Shown here piece after piece: positions 1 through 6,337 of a stretch of 7,322 nucleotides of DNA. The DNA is from Holophagaceae bacterium UBA1801 (GTDB lineage: Bacteria > Acidobacteriota > Holophagae > Holophagales > Holophagaceae). How positions within the stretch are numbered: the stretch's first letter is position 1; every line of letters begins with the position of its first letter. A program made the translations under genes and the position numbers. The notes under the pieces are model-generated. The model saw only the letters and a program-made list of their open reading frames with translations. It made no database searches and was not told the origin of the DNA. The stretch is from positions 1-7,322 of the forward strand of contig DCFP01000041.1 in assembly GCA_002319925.1 (NCBI GenBank), read 5' to 3'.

Positions 1-2
1 AC

Positions 3-515
3 AACCGCGAGACCCTGGAGATCCACTACAAGGGCAAGAGCATCTCCGATGTCCTTGCCATGACGGTGGAAGAAGCCCTCGAACTCTTCGCGCCGATTCC
101 ACCTCTCGCCAACAAGTTGCAGACCTTGGTGGACGTGGGCCTCGGCTACATTCGCCTGGGACAGAGCGCTACGACGCTTTCCGGCGGCGAAGCCCAGCGC
201 GTGAAACTGGGCAAAGAGCTGAGCAAGCGCGCCACGGGCCGGACGGTCTACATCCTGGACGAACCCACGACGGGCCTCCATTTGAAGGACATCCAGAAGC
301 TTCTGGAAGTTGTCAACCGCCTCACGGACACCGGCAACACCGTCATCGTCATCGAGCACAACCTGGACGTCATCAAGACCTCCGACTGGATCATCGACCT
401 AGGTCCCGAGGGAGGTGCCGAGGGCGGCCGCGTCATCGCCGAGGGCACGCCCGAACAGGTGGCCAAGAACAAGGCCAGCGTGACGGGGGCGTATTTGAAG
501 CCGTACCTGAAATAG
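3..515 (+). CDS. uvrA: UvrABC excision nuclease subunit A, C-terminal part (5' end outside window)
   Basis: UvrA is the damage-recognition ATPase of nucleotide excision repair. It works in the cytoplasm as a dimer that loads UvrB at DNA lesions. Only the last 170 residues are here; the family is usually about 930-960 residues. The fragment opens with NRETLEIHYKGKSI, which in UvrA directly follows the second Cys-pair zinc module. It then shows the ABC signature LSGGEAQRVKLG (fragment residues 59-70), Walker B plus D-loop VYILDEPTTGLH (about 82-93) and the switch histidine in VIVIEHNLDVI (about 114-124), then the conserved tail DWIIDLGPEGG. The frame is open from the window edge to TAG at 513-515; the internal ATG at 60 is not the gene start. 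All second-nucleotide-domain motifs look intact, so the protein is probably functional. The next gene starts 54 nt downstream with no clear terminator between. Confidence 0.97.
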   Translation, partial: NRETLEIHYKGKSISDVLAMTVEEALELFAPIPPLANKLQTLVDVGLGYIRLGQSATTLSGGEAQRVKLGKELSKRATGRTVYILDEPTTGLHLKDIQKLLEVVNRLTDTGNTVIVIEHNLDVIKTSDWIIDLGPEGGAEGGRVIAEGTPEQVAKNKASVTGAYLKPYLK

Positions 516-569
516 GCCGAGGGGACGATCAACGGCAATCCGCTTCAATGCGGTACGAGGTCACGAGGC

Positions 570-1343
570 ATGAACTTTCTTCTTCCGCTCATGATGCTGG
601 TGGCTCCGGCCCAATGGACACCGCTCTCCTCCGGAGTCGAGTACCAACAGATGACATTGGGTCCCGCCCAGGCCCACGTGGTACGGATCGATCCGGAGAA
701 GGCGAAGCTCTCTTTCGCGCTGCTCTCGAAGGCTGGTGGAGTGGCGCGCACGGCCGCGGATTGGGCCAGGAGCAAAGGCTTGATCGTGGCCATCAACGCG
801 GGCATGTTCAGCACGGATGGTCGCAGCAACGTGGGCTATCTGGTGGACGGGAGCCACGTCAATCACAAGACCTTCAACCGGTATCTTTCGGTGCTCGTCT
901 TCGGTCCGAAGGTCCAAGGCATCCCTCAGGCGCAGTTGCTGGATCTCGATGAAGAGGGGTCCAGGGATCTCATTGCGCAGTACGAGTCCACCGTGCAGAA
1001 CCTGAGGCTCATCAAGGCCCCTGGCACCAGTGTCTGGAAGAGGAACGGCCGGGCCTGGAGCGAGGCGGCCGTGGCCCAGGATAAGCAGGGGCGCCTGCTG
1101 TTCATCTTCACGCGGGAAGGCGTCGAGATGGCGCAATGGAACCAGTTGCTGCTGGACTCCGACCTGGAAGTGGTGCGGGCCATGCACATGGAGGGTGGAC
1201 CCGAGGCGAGCCTCTCCATCCACGCGAAGAATGTGAATGTGGATCTGTGCGGCAGCTTCGAAACGGGCTTCGTGAATGACGATAGCAACTCACGGCAATG
1301 GCCCATTCCCAATGTGCTGGGTGTGGAATCTCCAGCCAATTGA
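570..1343 (+). CDS. Exported phosphodiester glycosidase-family protein (NAGPA/DUF2233-like)
   Basis: 257 residues. The N terminus MNFLLPLMMLVAPAQW looks like a short signal peptide with cleavage near residue 14, so the protein is probably exported. The fold family is recognised from AINAGMFSTDGRSNVGYLVDG (about 74-94), WSEAAVAQDKQGRLLFIFTREG (163-184), MHMEGGPEASL (205-214) and the closing IPNVLGVE (246-253). These correspond to the conserved INAGxF, (D/E)GGxxx and xPNALGV blocks of the family that includes human N-acetylglucosamine-1-phosphodiester alpha-N-acetylglucosaminidase. In bacteria the substrate is usually unknown; cell-wall or exopolysaccharide phosphodiesters are plausible. The start is supported by CGAGG at 556-560, 9 nt before ATG. 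It lies 54 nt after uvrA and 14 nt before the glycosylase gene, so co-transcription is likely. The family call is firm; the reaction is inferred. Confidence 0.85.
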   Translation: MNFLLPLMMLVAPAQWTPLSSGVEYQQMTLGPAQAHVVRIDPEKAKLSFALLSKAGGVARTAADWARSKGLIVAINAGMFSTDGRSNVGYLVDGSHVNHKTFNRYLSVLVFGPKVQGIPQAQLLDLDEEGSRDLIAQYESTVQNLRLIKAPGTSVWKRNGRAWSEAAVAQDKQGRLLFIFTREGVEMAQWNQLLLDSDLEVVRAMHMEGGPEASLSIHAKNVNVDLCGSFETGFVNDDSNSRQWPIPNVLGVESPAN

Positions 1344-1357
1344 ACGGTGTGATCGCG

Positions 1358-2545
1358 ATGATGGATCGAATCCCAGCTCCCGCCGCTGCCCGTCTCTTCC
1401 TGAGCGCCCAGGGCCTCTGTGCGGATCCCGCGCGGAAGGCGACCAAGCGCGAGCTGATGAAGACCATCGATCAGCTGGGCTTCGTGCAGGTGGACACCAT
1501 CAACGTGGTGGCTCGGGCCCACGATCTCACGCTGTGGTCCCGGCTCCACGGCTACGAGCCCCGCTGGCTCAAGGCGCTTCTGGAGAAGGACCGGACGCTC
1601 TTCGAGCACTGGACCCATGACGCCTCCATCATCCCGGTCTGTTGGTACCGGCACTGGAAGCCGCGCTTCGCCCGCGCCATGGAGCGGATCCAGACCCACC
1701 CATGGTGGGAGGAACGGATGGGCGGGGATCCCGGAGCGGTCCTGGAGCATGTGCGCTCGCGCATCCGCGAAGAGGGACCCCTGAAGAGTTCGGATTTCGA
1801 GCATCAGACCGGCGAGCGCGGTACGTGGTGGGTGTGGAAGCCCGCCAAGGCCGCATTGGAAGCCCTCTGGCGCACGGGTGAACTCGCCATCGCAGGCCGC
1901 GAGCATTTCGCCAAGCGCTACGATCTTGCCGAGCGCGTGCACCCAGGCGCCCATGCCCTTGCCGCGCTCGGCGACGAAGCCCAGCGCGAGTGGGCCTGTG
2001 CCACGGCCGCGGAGCGCCTGGTCATCTTCACGCCGAGGGAGCTGGCGGCCTTCTGGGATGATATCGAACTGGAAGCGGCGCGGGCGTGGTGCACGAGCGC
2101 CGAAGGGGAAGGGCGCATCGTGCCGGTGGAGGTGGAATCCGCCGATGGCTCTGCGCCCCAGATCGCTTTCGCCGTGGAGGATTGGAAGGTACGTCTGAAG
2201 AATGCGCCCGAGCCGCCGGAGCAGATCCGACTGCTCTGTCCCTTCGATCCCGTGCTGCGGGACCGCGCCAGGGGCCTGCGCCGCTTCAACTTCGATTACC
2301 GCTTCGAAGCCTTCACGCCCGCACCCAAACGGCTCTACGGATACTACGTTCTGCCGATCCTCGAGGGCGAACGCTTCGTGGGGCGGCTCGATGCCAAATT
2401 GTATCGCGAGCAGGAAGTCCTGGAAGTGCGCGGTCTCTGGTGGGAGAAGGGCGTCAAGCCTACCAAGGCCAGGATGAAGCGACTCATGGATGCGCTGGAA
2501 ACACTGGCCGCCTTCGTGGGGGCGGAAGAGATTCAGGGGGTTTGA
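1358..2545 (+). CDS. Winged-helix DNA glycosylase of the YcaQ/AlkX (HTH_42) family
   Basis: 395 residues, close to the roughly 400-410 of E. coli YcaQ. Members unhook DNA interstrand crosslinks or excise bulky N7-alkylated purines. Visible family marks are LSAQGL (15-20), GFVQVDTINVVARAHDLTLWSR (41-62), the central FEHWTHDASIIP block (82-93) and the C-terminal LLCPFDPVLRDRARGLRRFNFDYRFEAF (292-319) followed by KRLYGYYVLPILEGERFVGRLDAK. The QVD at 44-46 matches the Q-x-D catalytic motif of the YcaQ/AlkX branch rather than the QxQ of the AlkZ branch. The frame is open back to ATG 1298, inside the preceding gene. I prefer ATG 1358 (or the adjacent ATG 1361), where homology-like sequence begins; GTG 1349 is also possible. 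None has a strong ribosome binding site, suggesting translational coupling to the gene ending 14 nt upstream. Placement near uvrA fits a repair role. Confidence 0.88.
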   Translation: MMDRIPAPAAARLFLSAQGLCADPARKATKRELMKTIDQLGFVQVDTINVVARAHDLTLWSRLHGYEPRWLKALLEKDRTLFEHWTHDASIIPVCWYRHWKPRFARAMERIQTHPWWEERMGGDPGAVLEHVRSRIREEGPLKSSDFEHQTGERGTWWVWKPAKAALEALWRTGELAIAGREHFAKRYDLAERVHPGAHALAALGDEAQREWACATAAERLVIFTPRELAAFWDDIELEAARAWCTSAEGEGRIVPVEVESADGSAPQIAFAVEDWKVRLKNAPEPPEQIRLLCPFDPVLRDRARGLRRFNFDYRFEAFTPAPKRLYGYYVLPILEGERFVGRLDAKLYREQEVLEVRGLWWEKGVKPTKARMKRLMDALETLAAFVGAEEIQGV

Positions 2546-2546
2546 G

Positions 2547-2590
2547 GCCTTCCGAGTTGGCTTGATGGAAAAGGCATCGGAGGCTTTTGT
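2547..2590 (+). terminator. Weak candidate Rho-independent terminator after the glycosylase gene
   Basis: Two nucleotides after the stop codon, GCCTTCCGA (2547-2555) can pair with TCGGAGGC (2577-2584), with one bulged T, and is followed at once by TTTT (2585-2588). The 21-nt loop is long and the T-run is short and broken by G, so it is at best a weak terminator. A competing smaller pairing is GCCTT with AAGGC (2571-2575). If real, it would separate the repair genes from the hydrolase downstream. Confidence 0.3.
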
Positions 2591-2611
2591 CCGTCTTCCG
2601 CCTGTTGCATC

Positions 2612-2635
2612 ATGAAACCCCGGGGGGGGTCATGA
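2612..2635 (+). promoter_or_regulatory. Leader mini-ORF with G8 tract overlapping the hydrolase start
   Basis: An ATG at 2612 opens a seven-codon frame (reading MKPRGGS) whose TGA at 2633-2635 overlaps the hydrolase ATG at 2632 as ATGA. The frame contains an uninterrupted run of eight G (2622-2629), which also serves as the only Shine-Dalgarno-like sequence before the hydrolase start. CATGAAA occurs at both ends (2611-2617 and 2631-2637). Gaining one G would fuse the mini-ORF in frame with the hydrolase. The mini-ORF has no good ribosome binding site of its own, so its translation is only a possibility. Confidence 0.3.
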
Positions 2636-4422
2636 AAGTCCTGCAGCGCGCGTTCACCGTGGTTTTTGCAGGTCTGCAAATGATGGCCATGGCCCAGGGA
2701 ACGCCGGATGCAGCGGTGTCCCATCCTGAGTTCGTACGCTTCCTGACGGGCGAGATTGATCGCTTTCGCCGCCCCTACGGCGAGCCAGGAATTTCCATCG
2801 TCACGGTGGACGCGGAGGGACCTTCCTGGATTTTCTCCACGGGAATCGCCGATCGGGAAACGGGTCGCCGCATGGACGAGGGGACGCTTTTCGAGCTGGG
2901 ATCCATCTCCAAACTCTTCACCTGCGCCGCCGTGCTTCAGCTCCGGGAGCGGGGGCTCGTGGATCTGGACCGCCCGATCAAGGCGTACCTTCCGGAATTC
3001 GAGGTGGTCTCGAAGTTTCCGGAGGGCGCGGAAGCCATCACCGTCCGCATGCTCATGACCCACCATTCGGGCTTGATGATGGACGATGACCCGTGGGAAA
3101 CGACCGAGCCGGAGCGGTATTTCTACCGCGCCGTCCTGCCTCACCTGAAGGACAAACCGCTCTTGTTCCCGCCCGGGGAGCGGATGCACTACTCCTCCTT
3201 CGGGATCAATCTCCTGGGCCTGCTCATCGAGCGCCGCTCCGGAATCGCGTTCTCGCAATACATGAACGAGCACCTGCTCAAGCCCCTCGACATGCCCGCC
3301 GCCTCCTTCGACTTCCGGGAGCTTCCCGCCGGCCATCTGGCGACTCCCTATGGCTATCTATCGGCTTGGGATGCTATTCCCATGGACGAGATCCGGCCCG
3401 CGGGATCGTTGCGAGCGCCCGTTTCCGAGGTGGGCCACTTCGTCGCCATGATCCTCGCGGGCGGAGAATTCAAAGGGAAGCGAGTGCTTTCCCGGGAAAG
3501 CGTCGCCGAGATGATCCGCATCCAGAACGGCGGGAACTGCCTTGACCCCGGAGCCCGGGTCGCGCTGGGTTTCATGGCGGAGCCCTGTTTCCTGAAACAG
3601 AGCAGCCCCGATGAAATCGATGTGCTCTATCACTACGGAGCGGGCCGCACAAAAAGTCTGCTCGTTCTGGTGCCCGCCTGGAAGCAAGGCCTGGTCATGT
3701 CCTGCAACGACTGGGCGGTTACGGACGCAGCCTACGACCTCTTCTCGAAGGCTTGGAGTTGGTATCTTCGAACGCTCTTCGCGGAAGCCGGTGAGCCCTA
3801 TCAGTACCATCGCGCCGTGCCGGATCTGCGAGCGCCTGGCAGGGAATCCCTGGCGTCCCTGGAAGGGGACTATGCTTCGACCCATGGCTTGAAAACCCTG
3901 CGTGTCTTGGGCAACGGCCTGGTGGAGGCTCGGGGGGCAATGTTCGAGCCCCTGGTGGATGGTCGCTTCGTTGCGCAACCGTGGTCATTCCCGAGAAAGA
4001 TTTTCCAGTTCGATGGGACAGGGGTTCTTGCCACCATCGATGGTTATCCGGTGGACCGATGGGAACGGCTGGGGCTGGGCGGTCCGCCTGAATCCCTGCA
4101 GCCGTGGATCGGCGTCTGGGAATTGGACGCGGGAGCGGCCGGCCCCAAGCAGATCATTCTCTGCGAGCGGCAGGGGCGCCTCCTGGTGCGCCCGGTGAGA
4201 GGTCCCGCGAACGAAGGAATACCGGGGATCTTCGACGATCCCGGTGCCCTGTTTCCGCTCCGGTTCCTGGACTCCCAGCGCGCCGAGGTAGTCAATGGCG
4301 CCCTGTCAGGATTCACCGGCTGCCAGTTCCGATTGGAGATGGCTATGCCGAGTCCATGCCTTATCCTGGTGGATCGATTGGGCAGAACCATATACCGCAA
4401 GGTTTCCCAGACCGGAAAATAA
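2632..4422 (+). CDS. Exported serine hydrolase, class C beta-lactamase/family VIII esterase-like
   Basis: 596 residues. The frame is open back to a TTG at 2587, but ATG 2632 starts a clean signal peptide (MKVLQRAFTVVFAGLQMMAMA, cleavage near AMA-QG) just after a G-rich ribosome binding region, so I use it. The nucleophile motif SISK lies in FELGSISKLFT at 91-94, followed by MLMTHHSGLMMD (about 140-151). The second motif is YSS (187-189, in HYSSFGINLLG) where class C enzymes have Y-x-N. The third box is probably HYG (334-336, in YHYGAGRTK). PAGSLRAPVSEVGHF (256-270) is another family block. Residues from about 405 to the end form an extra C-terminal beta-rich-looking region, starting SLEGDYAS, as in many periplasmic hydrolases of this group. 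It may be an esterase, peptidase or peptidoglycan-related enzyme; drug resistance is not implied. It converges with the next gene, stops 17 nt apart. Confidence 0.87.
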   Translation: MKVLQRAFTVVFAGLQMMAMAQGTPDAAVSHPEFVRFLTGEIDRFRRPYGEPGISIVTVDAEGPSWIFSTGIADRETGRRMDEGTLFELGSISKLFTCAAVLQLRERGLVDLDRPIKAYLPEFEVVSKFPEGAEAITVRMLMTHHSGLMMDDDPWETTEPERYFYRAVLPHLKDKPLLFPPGERMHYSSFGINLLGLLIERRSGIAFSQYMNEHLLKPLDMPAASFDFRELPAGHLATPYGYLSAWDAIPMDEIRPAGSLRAPVSEVGHFVAMILAGGEFKGKRVLSRESVAEMIRIQNGGNCLDPGARVALGFMAEPCFLKQSSPDEIDVLYHYGAGRTKSLLVLVPAWKQGLVMSCNDWAVTDAAYDLFSKAWSWYLRTLFAEAGEPYQYHRAVPDLRAPGRESLASLEGDYASTHGLKTLRVLGNGLVEARGAMFEPLVDGRFVAQPWSFPRKIFQFDGTGVLATIDGYPVDRWERLGLGGPPESLQPWIGVWELDAGAAGPKQIILCERQGRLLVRPVRGPANEGIPGIFDDPGALFPLRFLDSQRAEVVNGALSGFTGCQFRLEMAMPSPCLILVDRLGRTIYRKVSQTGK

Positions 4423-4439
4423 CCCCAGAACCACACCCG

Positions 4440-5006
4440 TCAGGGCGCTGCACGTCCGTGCTCCTCGAATTCCTGCTGGAGTTTCTGGTGACACTCCGGA
4501 CAGATGCCGTGGGTCATTTTCGTCCGGGTGGTGCGGGCCAGATAGCGATCCAGCCGTTCCCAATAGCCTTGATCATTGCGGGTCTTGCCGCACCAGGCGC
4601 AGATGGGGAGGATCTGGCGCAGCTCCTGGACTTCGGAAAGAGTGGCTTCCAGTTTGAGCTTGGCTTCGTGCTCCCTCTCCAATCCTTTTTTGAGCACATG
4701 GATCAGGAGAATGGCCGCAAGGAGCGGCAGGAAGTGGTTGAACGCGTCCCACCAGCGGTATCCGGGTTGGCTGTAGGGGATCCGCGTCAAGTTGTCCAGC
4801 CAGACGATCACACCGTCTGCGGCTGCCGCGAAGAGAAGACCCCAGGCCAGGGGTACCGCGACGCCCACCAGGATGACAGGAATCAAATACAGGCTCGCGA
4901 AACCCAGGTCCCAAGGCGTCAACCCATCGATGATGCCGATCACCAGGAGCAGGATGATGCCCGCCGCGATCAGGAGGCGCCGCTGCAAAGAAGACATCAG
5001 CTCCAT
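4440..5006 (-). CDS. Four-helix membrane protein with coiled coil and paired-CxxC tail
   Basis: 188 residues, no recognised gene name. Hydrophobic segments lie at about 11-27, 36-53, 54-70 and 90-105. The sequence around IDGLTPWDLGFASLYLIPVIL and the later YSQPGYRWWDAFNHF resembles the membrane input region seen at the front of many diguanylate cyclases and histidine kinases. A charged heptad-like stretch (106-131, KKGLEREHEAKLKLEATL) looks like a signalling coiled coil. The tail LPICAWCGKTRNDQGYWERL...HGICPEC has C136, C139, C169 and C172 plus H166, a likely metal or redox site that often ends PAS or receiver-domain proteins in Acidobacteriota and Deltaproteobacteria. No kinase, GGDEF or other catalytic domain is present. 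GGAG five nt before ATG 5006 supports this start (a second Met is at residue 4). It is the last gene of the minus-strand cluster, 119 nt after the repeat protein. Its role as a sensor is inferred. Confidence 0.85.
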   Translation of the reverse strand: MELMSSLQRRLLIAAGIILLLVIGIIDGLTPWDLGFASLYLIPVILVGVAVPLAWGLLFAAAADGVIVWLDNLTRIPYSQPGYRWWDAFNHFLPLLAAILLIHVLKKGLEREHEAKLKLEATLSEVQELRQILPICAWCGKTRNDQGYWERLDRYLARTTRTKMTHGICPECHQKLQQEFEEHGRAAP

Positions 5007-5125
5007 GGCTGCTCCAGACCCGATTGAGATGGGGCTTCCATGATTGGATGAAGCTGGAGGTCCGAAGGTTGAACGGATTCAGCGTCCCGAGTCGGAGGCA
5101 ATCAGCACTTGCGGCTATTCTCCCG

Positions 5126-5725
5126 CTACCCCAGCAGGTTCAGGTTATTCACCACCGAGTAGGCCTGGGCCGCTTGCATCGCGGCCTGGACGCTGGCGGG
5201 TTTGCCGGGATCGAGGCTGGCAGCCGCGGCATTGGCGGCTGCTGTGACCGTGGCTGGAGTGTTATTCAACTGGTCGTTGTAGGCCGCCAGGGCCAGGGTG
5301 GAGTTCGCGTTGATGGCGGCGGAGGAGAACCCGTCCGCGCCGTTGGAACCGGTTCCGGAAAACAGCGTGGATGCCATGGTGGCATCCAGCCCGCCTAGGG
5401 TTGCGTCGGTGGAGGCCAGGCCGGAAACGGGCACGCCTGTGTTGCCGTTGGCCACCGATGCCGAGTAGATGCCGCTCACCAGCTGGGCGAGGTAGCCACT
5501 GGCGCCAGCTGCGGAGGATAGCGAGTCCGCTGCGGGCAGGAGGGCATTCCCATTGTCCCTGGTCGCCGAGTACACCGACGCCAAAGCCTGCAGGACCGAC
5601 GAGTTCTGAGGATTGGAGGAGGCCAGTGCTCCGTTGCTTGCAGAGGAGGCAGAGTTCTGGCTCAGGCTCTTCAGCGCGCTTTGGTAGTTGTACAAGCTCA
5701 GTGCGCCAGCAGCCCCGACATCCAT
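5126..5725 (-). CDS. Ala/Ser/Asn-rich protein with three 35-residue repeats, function unknown
   Basis: 199 residues, family not recognised. By my count 45 Ala and 32 Ser; no Cys, His, Trp or Glu, two Lys and one Arg, so it is nearly uncharged and acidic. There is no classical signal peptide, although the N terminus (MDVGAAGALSLYNYQSALKSL) is mildly amphipathic. Residues 41-145 are three gap-free 35-residue units sharing a core of hydrophobic-[YF]-S-[AG]-[ST]-x-x-N-G-[NA] (VYSATRDNGN, IYSASVANGN, LFSGTGSNGA), with Y52, Y87 and F122 in register. The end is Ala-rich (162-189) and probably helical. The frame extends to GTG 5734, but GAGGGG (5734-5739, minus strand) sits 8 nt before ATG 5725, which I take as start. 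It lies 76 nt after another low-complexity gene of similar style. Composition suggests a surface, exported or matrix protein; this is only inference. Confidence 0.72.
   Translation of the reverse strand: MDVGAAGALSLYNYQSALKSLSQNSASSASNGALASSNPQNSSVLQALASVYSATRDNGNALLPAADSLSSAAGASGYLAQLVSGIYSASVANGNTGVPVSGLASTDATLGGLDATMASTLFSGTGSNGADGFSSAAINANSTLALAAYNDQLNNTPATVTAAANAAAASLDPGKPASVQAAMQAAQAYSVVNNLNLLG
5291..5605 (-). repeat. Three tandem 35-codon repeats (105 bp each)
   Basis: Within the Ala/Ser/Asn-rich gene, units run 5605-5501, 5500-5396 and 5395-5291 in the reading direction. They are degenerate at DNA level but align without gaps at protein level: the aromatic residue falls at residues 52, 87 and 122, followed each time by S-[AG]-[ST] and, three residues on, by NG. 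Units 1 and 2 also share a Gln six residues before the aromatic (46, 81) and a Pro at 64/99. Unit 3 is the most diverged. Confidence 0.55.
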
Positions 5726-5801
5726 GGAGACCACCCCTCATCCCTGTATCGGAATAATTGGATGCGACCATGAGGCGATCTTGCGGGTTCAAGGAAATGG
5801 A

Positions 5802-6302
5802 TCAACCGAACATTGATAAGGAGCTGCTGGATCCATCTTCAGAACCGCCCAAAGATGCGATCAATGGGTCCATACTCTGGGAACTCAGCAGTGCGCTCAG
5901 CAGGGCACCGGTTTCCGAGGAACTGCCCTTGCCGTTCAGGATGGCCGATAACAAGGAGCTGTTGGATCCGAGCGCGCCCGAGGCGTCATAGGTGTCCGTG
6001 CTCCCCTGCAGGCTGCTCAGCAAGCTGGCTAGGCTCTGCGGGTTCTGCTGGAAGTAGGTCTTCAACTGGCTGAGATCCCCCTGGACATCCGTCTGGTTCG
6101 TGAAGAGATCCGACATGGCGTCCGTCACGGCAGTTGGTGCCTGGGTGAGCTGCTGGGCCGCCGGTGAAATGGTCATGAGATCGCCGAGGAGGCCAGACAA
6201 GCCGCTGGAGTCCTGGGACGCCGAACCGCCGGCAAGCAACTGCTGCAGGAGCAGGGCGCCCACATTCTGGGAGCTGGAGGAGGAAACGGAAGGGACGCTC
6301 AT
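5802..6302 (-). CDS. Ser/Leu-rich low-complexity protein, function unknown
   Basis: 166 residues, family not recognised. About 39 are Ser by my count, with many Leu, Gly and Gln; there is no Cys, His, Trp or Arg, and only two Lys and two Glu. It opens with MSVPSVSSSSSQNVGALLLQQLL, has a more ordered-looking helical middle (about 58-99, including DLSQLKTYFQQNPQSLASLL) and ends in Ser/Leu runs (GSNSSLLSAIL, TGALLSALLSSQ, GSSSSLSMFG). No classical signal peptide is seen. AGGAG five nt before ATG 6302 is an excellent ribosome binding site and decides the start. An in-frame ATG at 6338 would add 12 residues including CSVC and overlaps the stop of the upstream ORF as TGATG. The frame is open further to 6770, but that extension looks non-coding. 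The style matches the next gene downstream (76 nt), suggesting a functional pair, perhaps exported; this is inference. Confidence 0.7.
   Translation of the reverse strand: MSVPSVSSSSSQNVGALLLQQLLAGGSASQDSSGLSGLLGDLMTISPAAQQLTQAPTAVTDAMSDLFTNQTDVQGDLSQLKTYFQQNPQSLASLLSSLQGSTDTYDASGALGSNSSLLSAILNGKGSSSETGALLSALLSSQSMDPLIASLGGSEDGSSSSLSMFG
5818..5969. repeat. Two 17-bp near-identical direct repeats
   Basis: AAGGAGCTGCTGGATCC (5818-5834) and AAGGAGCTGTTGGATCC (5953-5969) differ at one base and lie 135 bp apart, a multiple of three. Read on the minus strand they encode G-S-S-S-S-L-S and G-S-N-S-S-L-L in the Ser-rich protein, so the repeat is explained by its repetitive C-terminal end. Confidence 0.5.
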
Positions 6303-6337
6303 GGGAACTCCTGGGCAAACACTGCAGGTACGGTCCA

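Noticed and set aside
561..1954. Long minus-strand open frames opposite the glycosidase and glycosylase genes
   Set aside because: They are rich in Arg, His and Pro, match no family, and lie opposite genes with clear family motifs; typical of GC-rich antisense frames.
4423..4439. Bidirectional terminator between the convergent stops
   Set aside because: The 17-nt gap has no inverted repeat or T-run, and I found no clear hairpin in the adjoining gene ends.
4104..5027. Plus-strand 307-codon open frame crossing the convergent gene ends
   Set aside because: It covers the 3' end of the hydrolase in another frame and then the antisense of the membrane protein, with no coherent protein character.
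5745..5752. CCGATACA on the minus strand upstream of the repeat protein, resembling a sigma28 -10 box
   Set aside because: No TAAA-like -35 element is found at the required spacing of about 15 nt.
5758..5991. Plus-strand 77-codon ORF with two KELLDPS repeats, antisense to the Ser-rich gene
   Set aside because: The repeat is the reverse complement of GSSSSL/GSNSSL codons in the minus-strand gene, which has a much better ribosome binding site; the plus frame has no good start signal.
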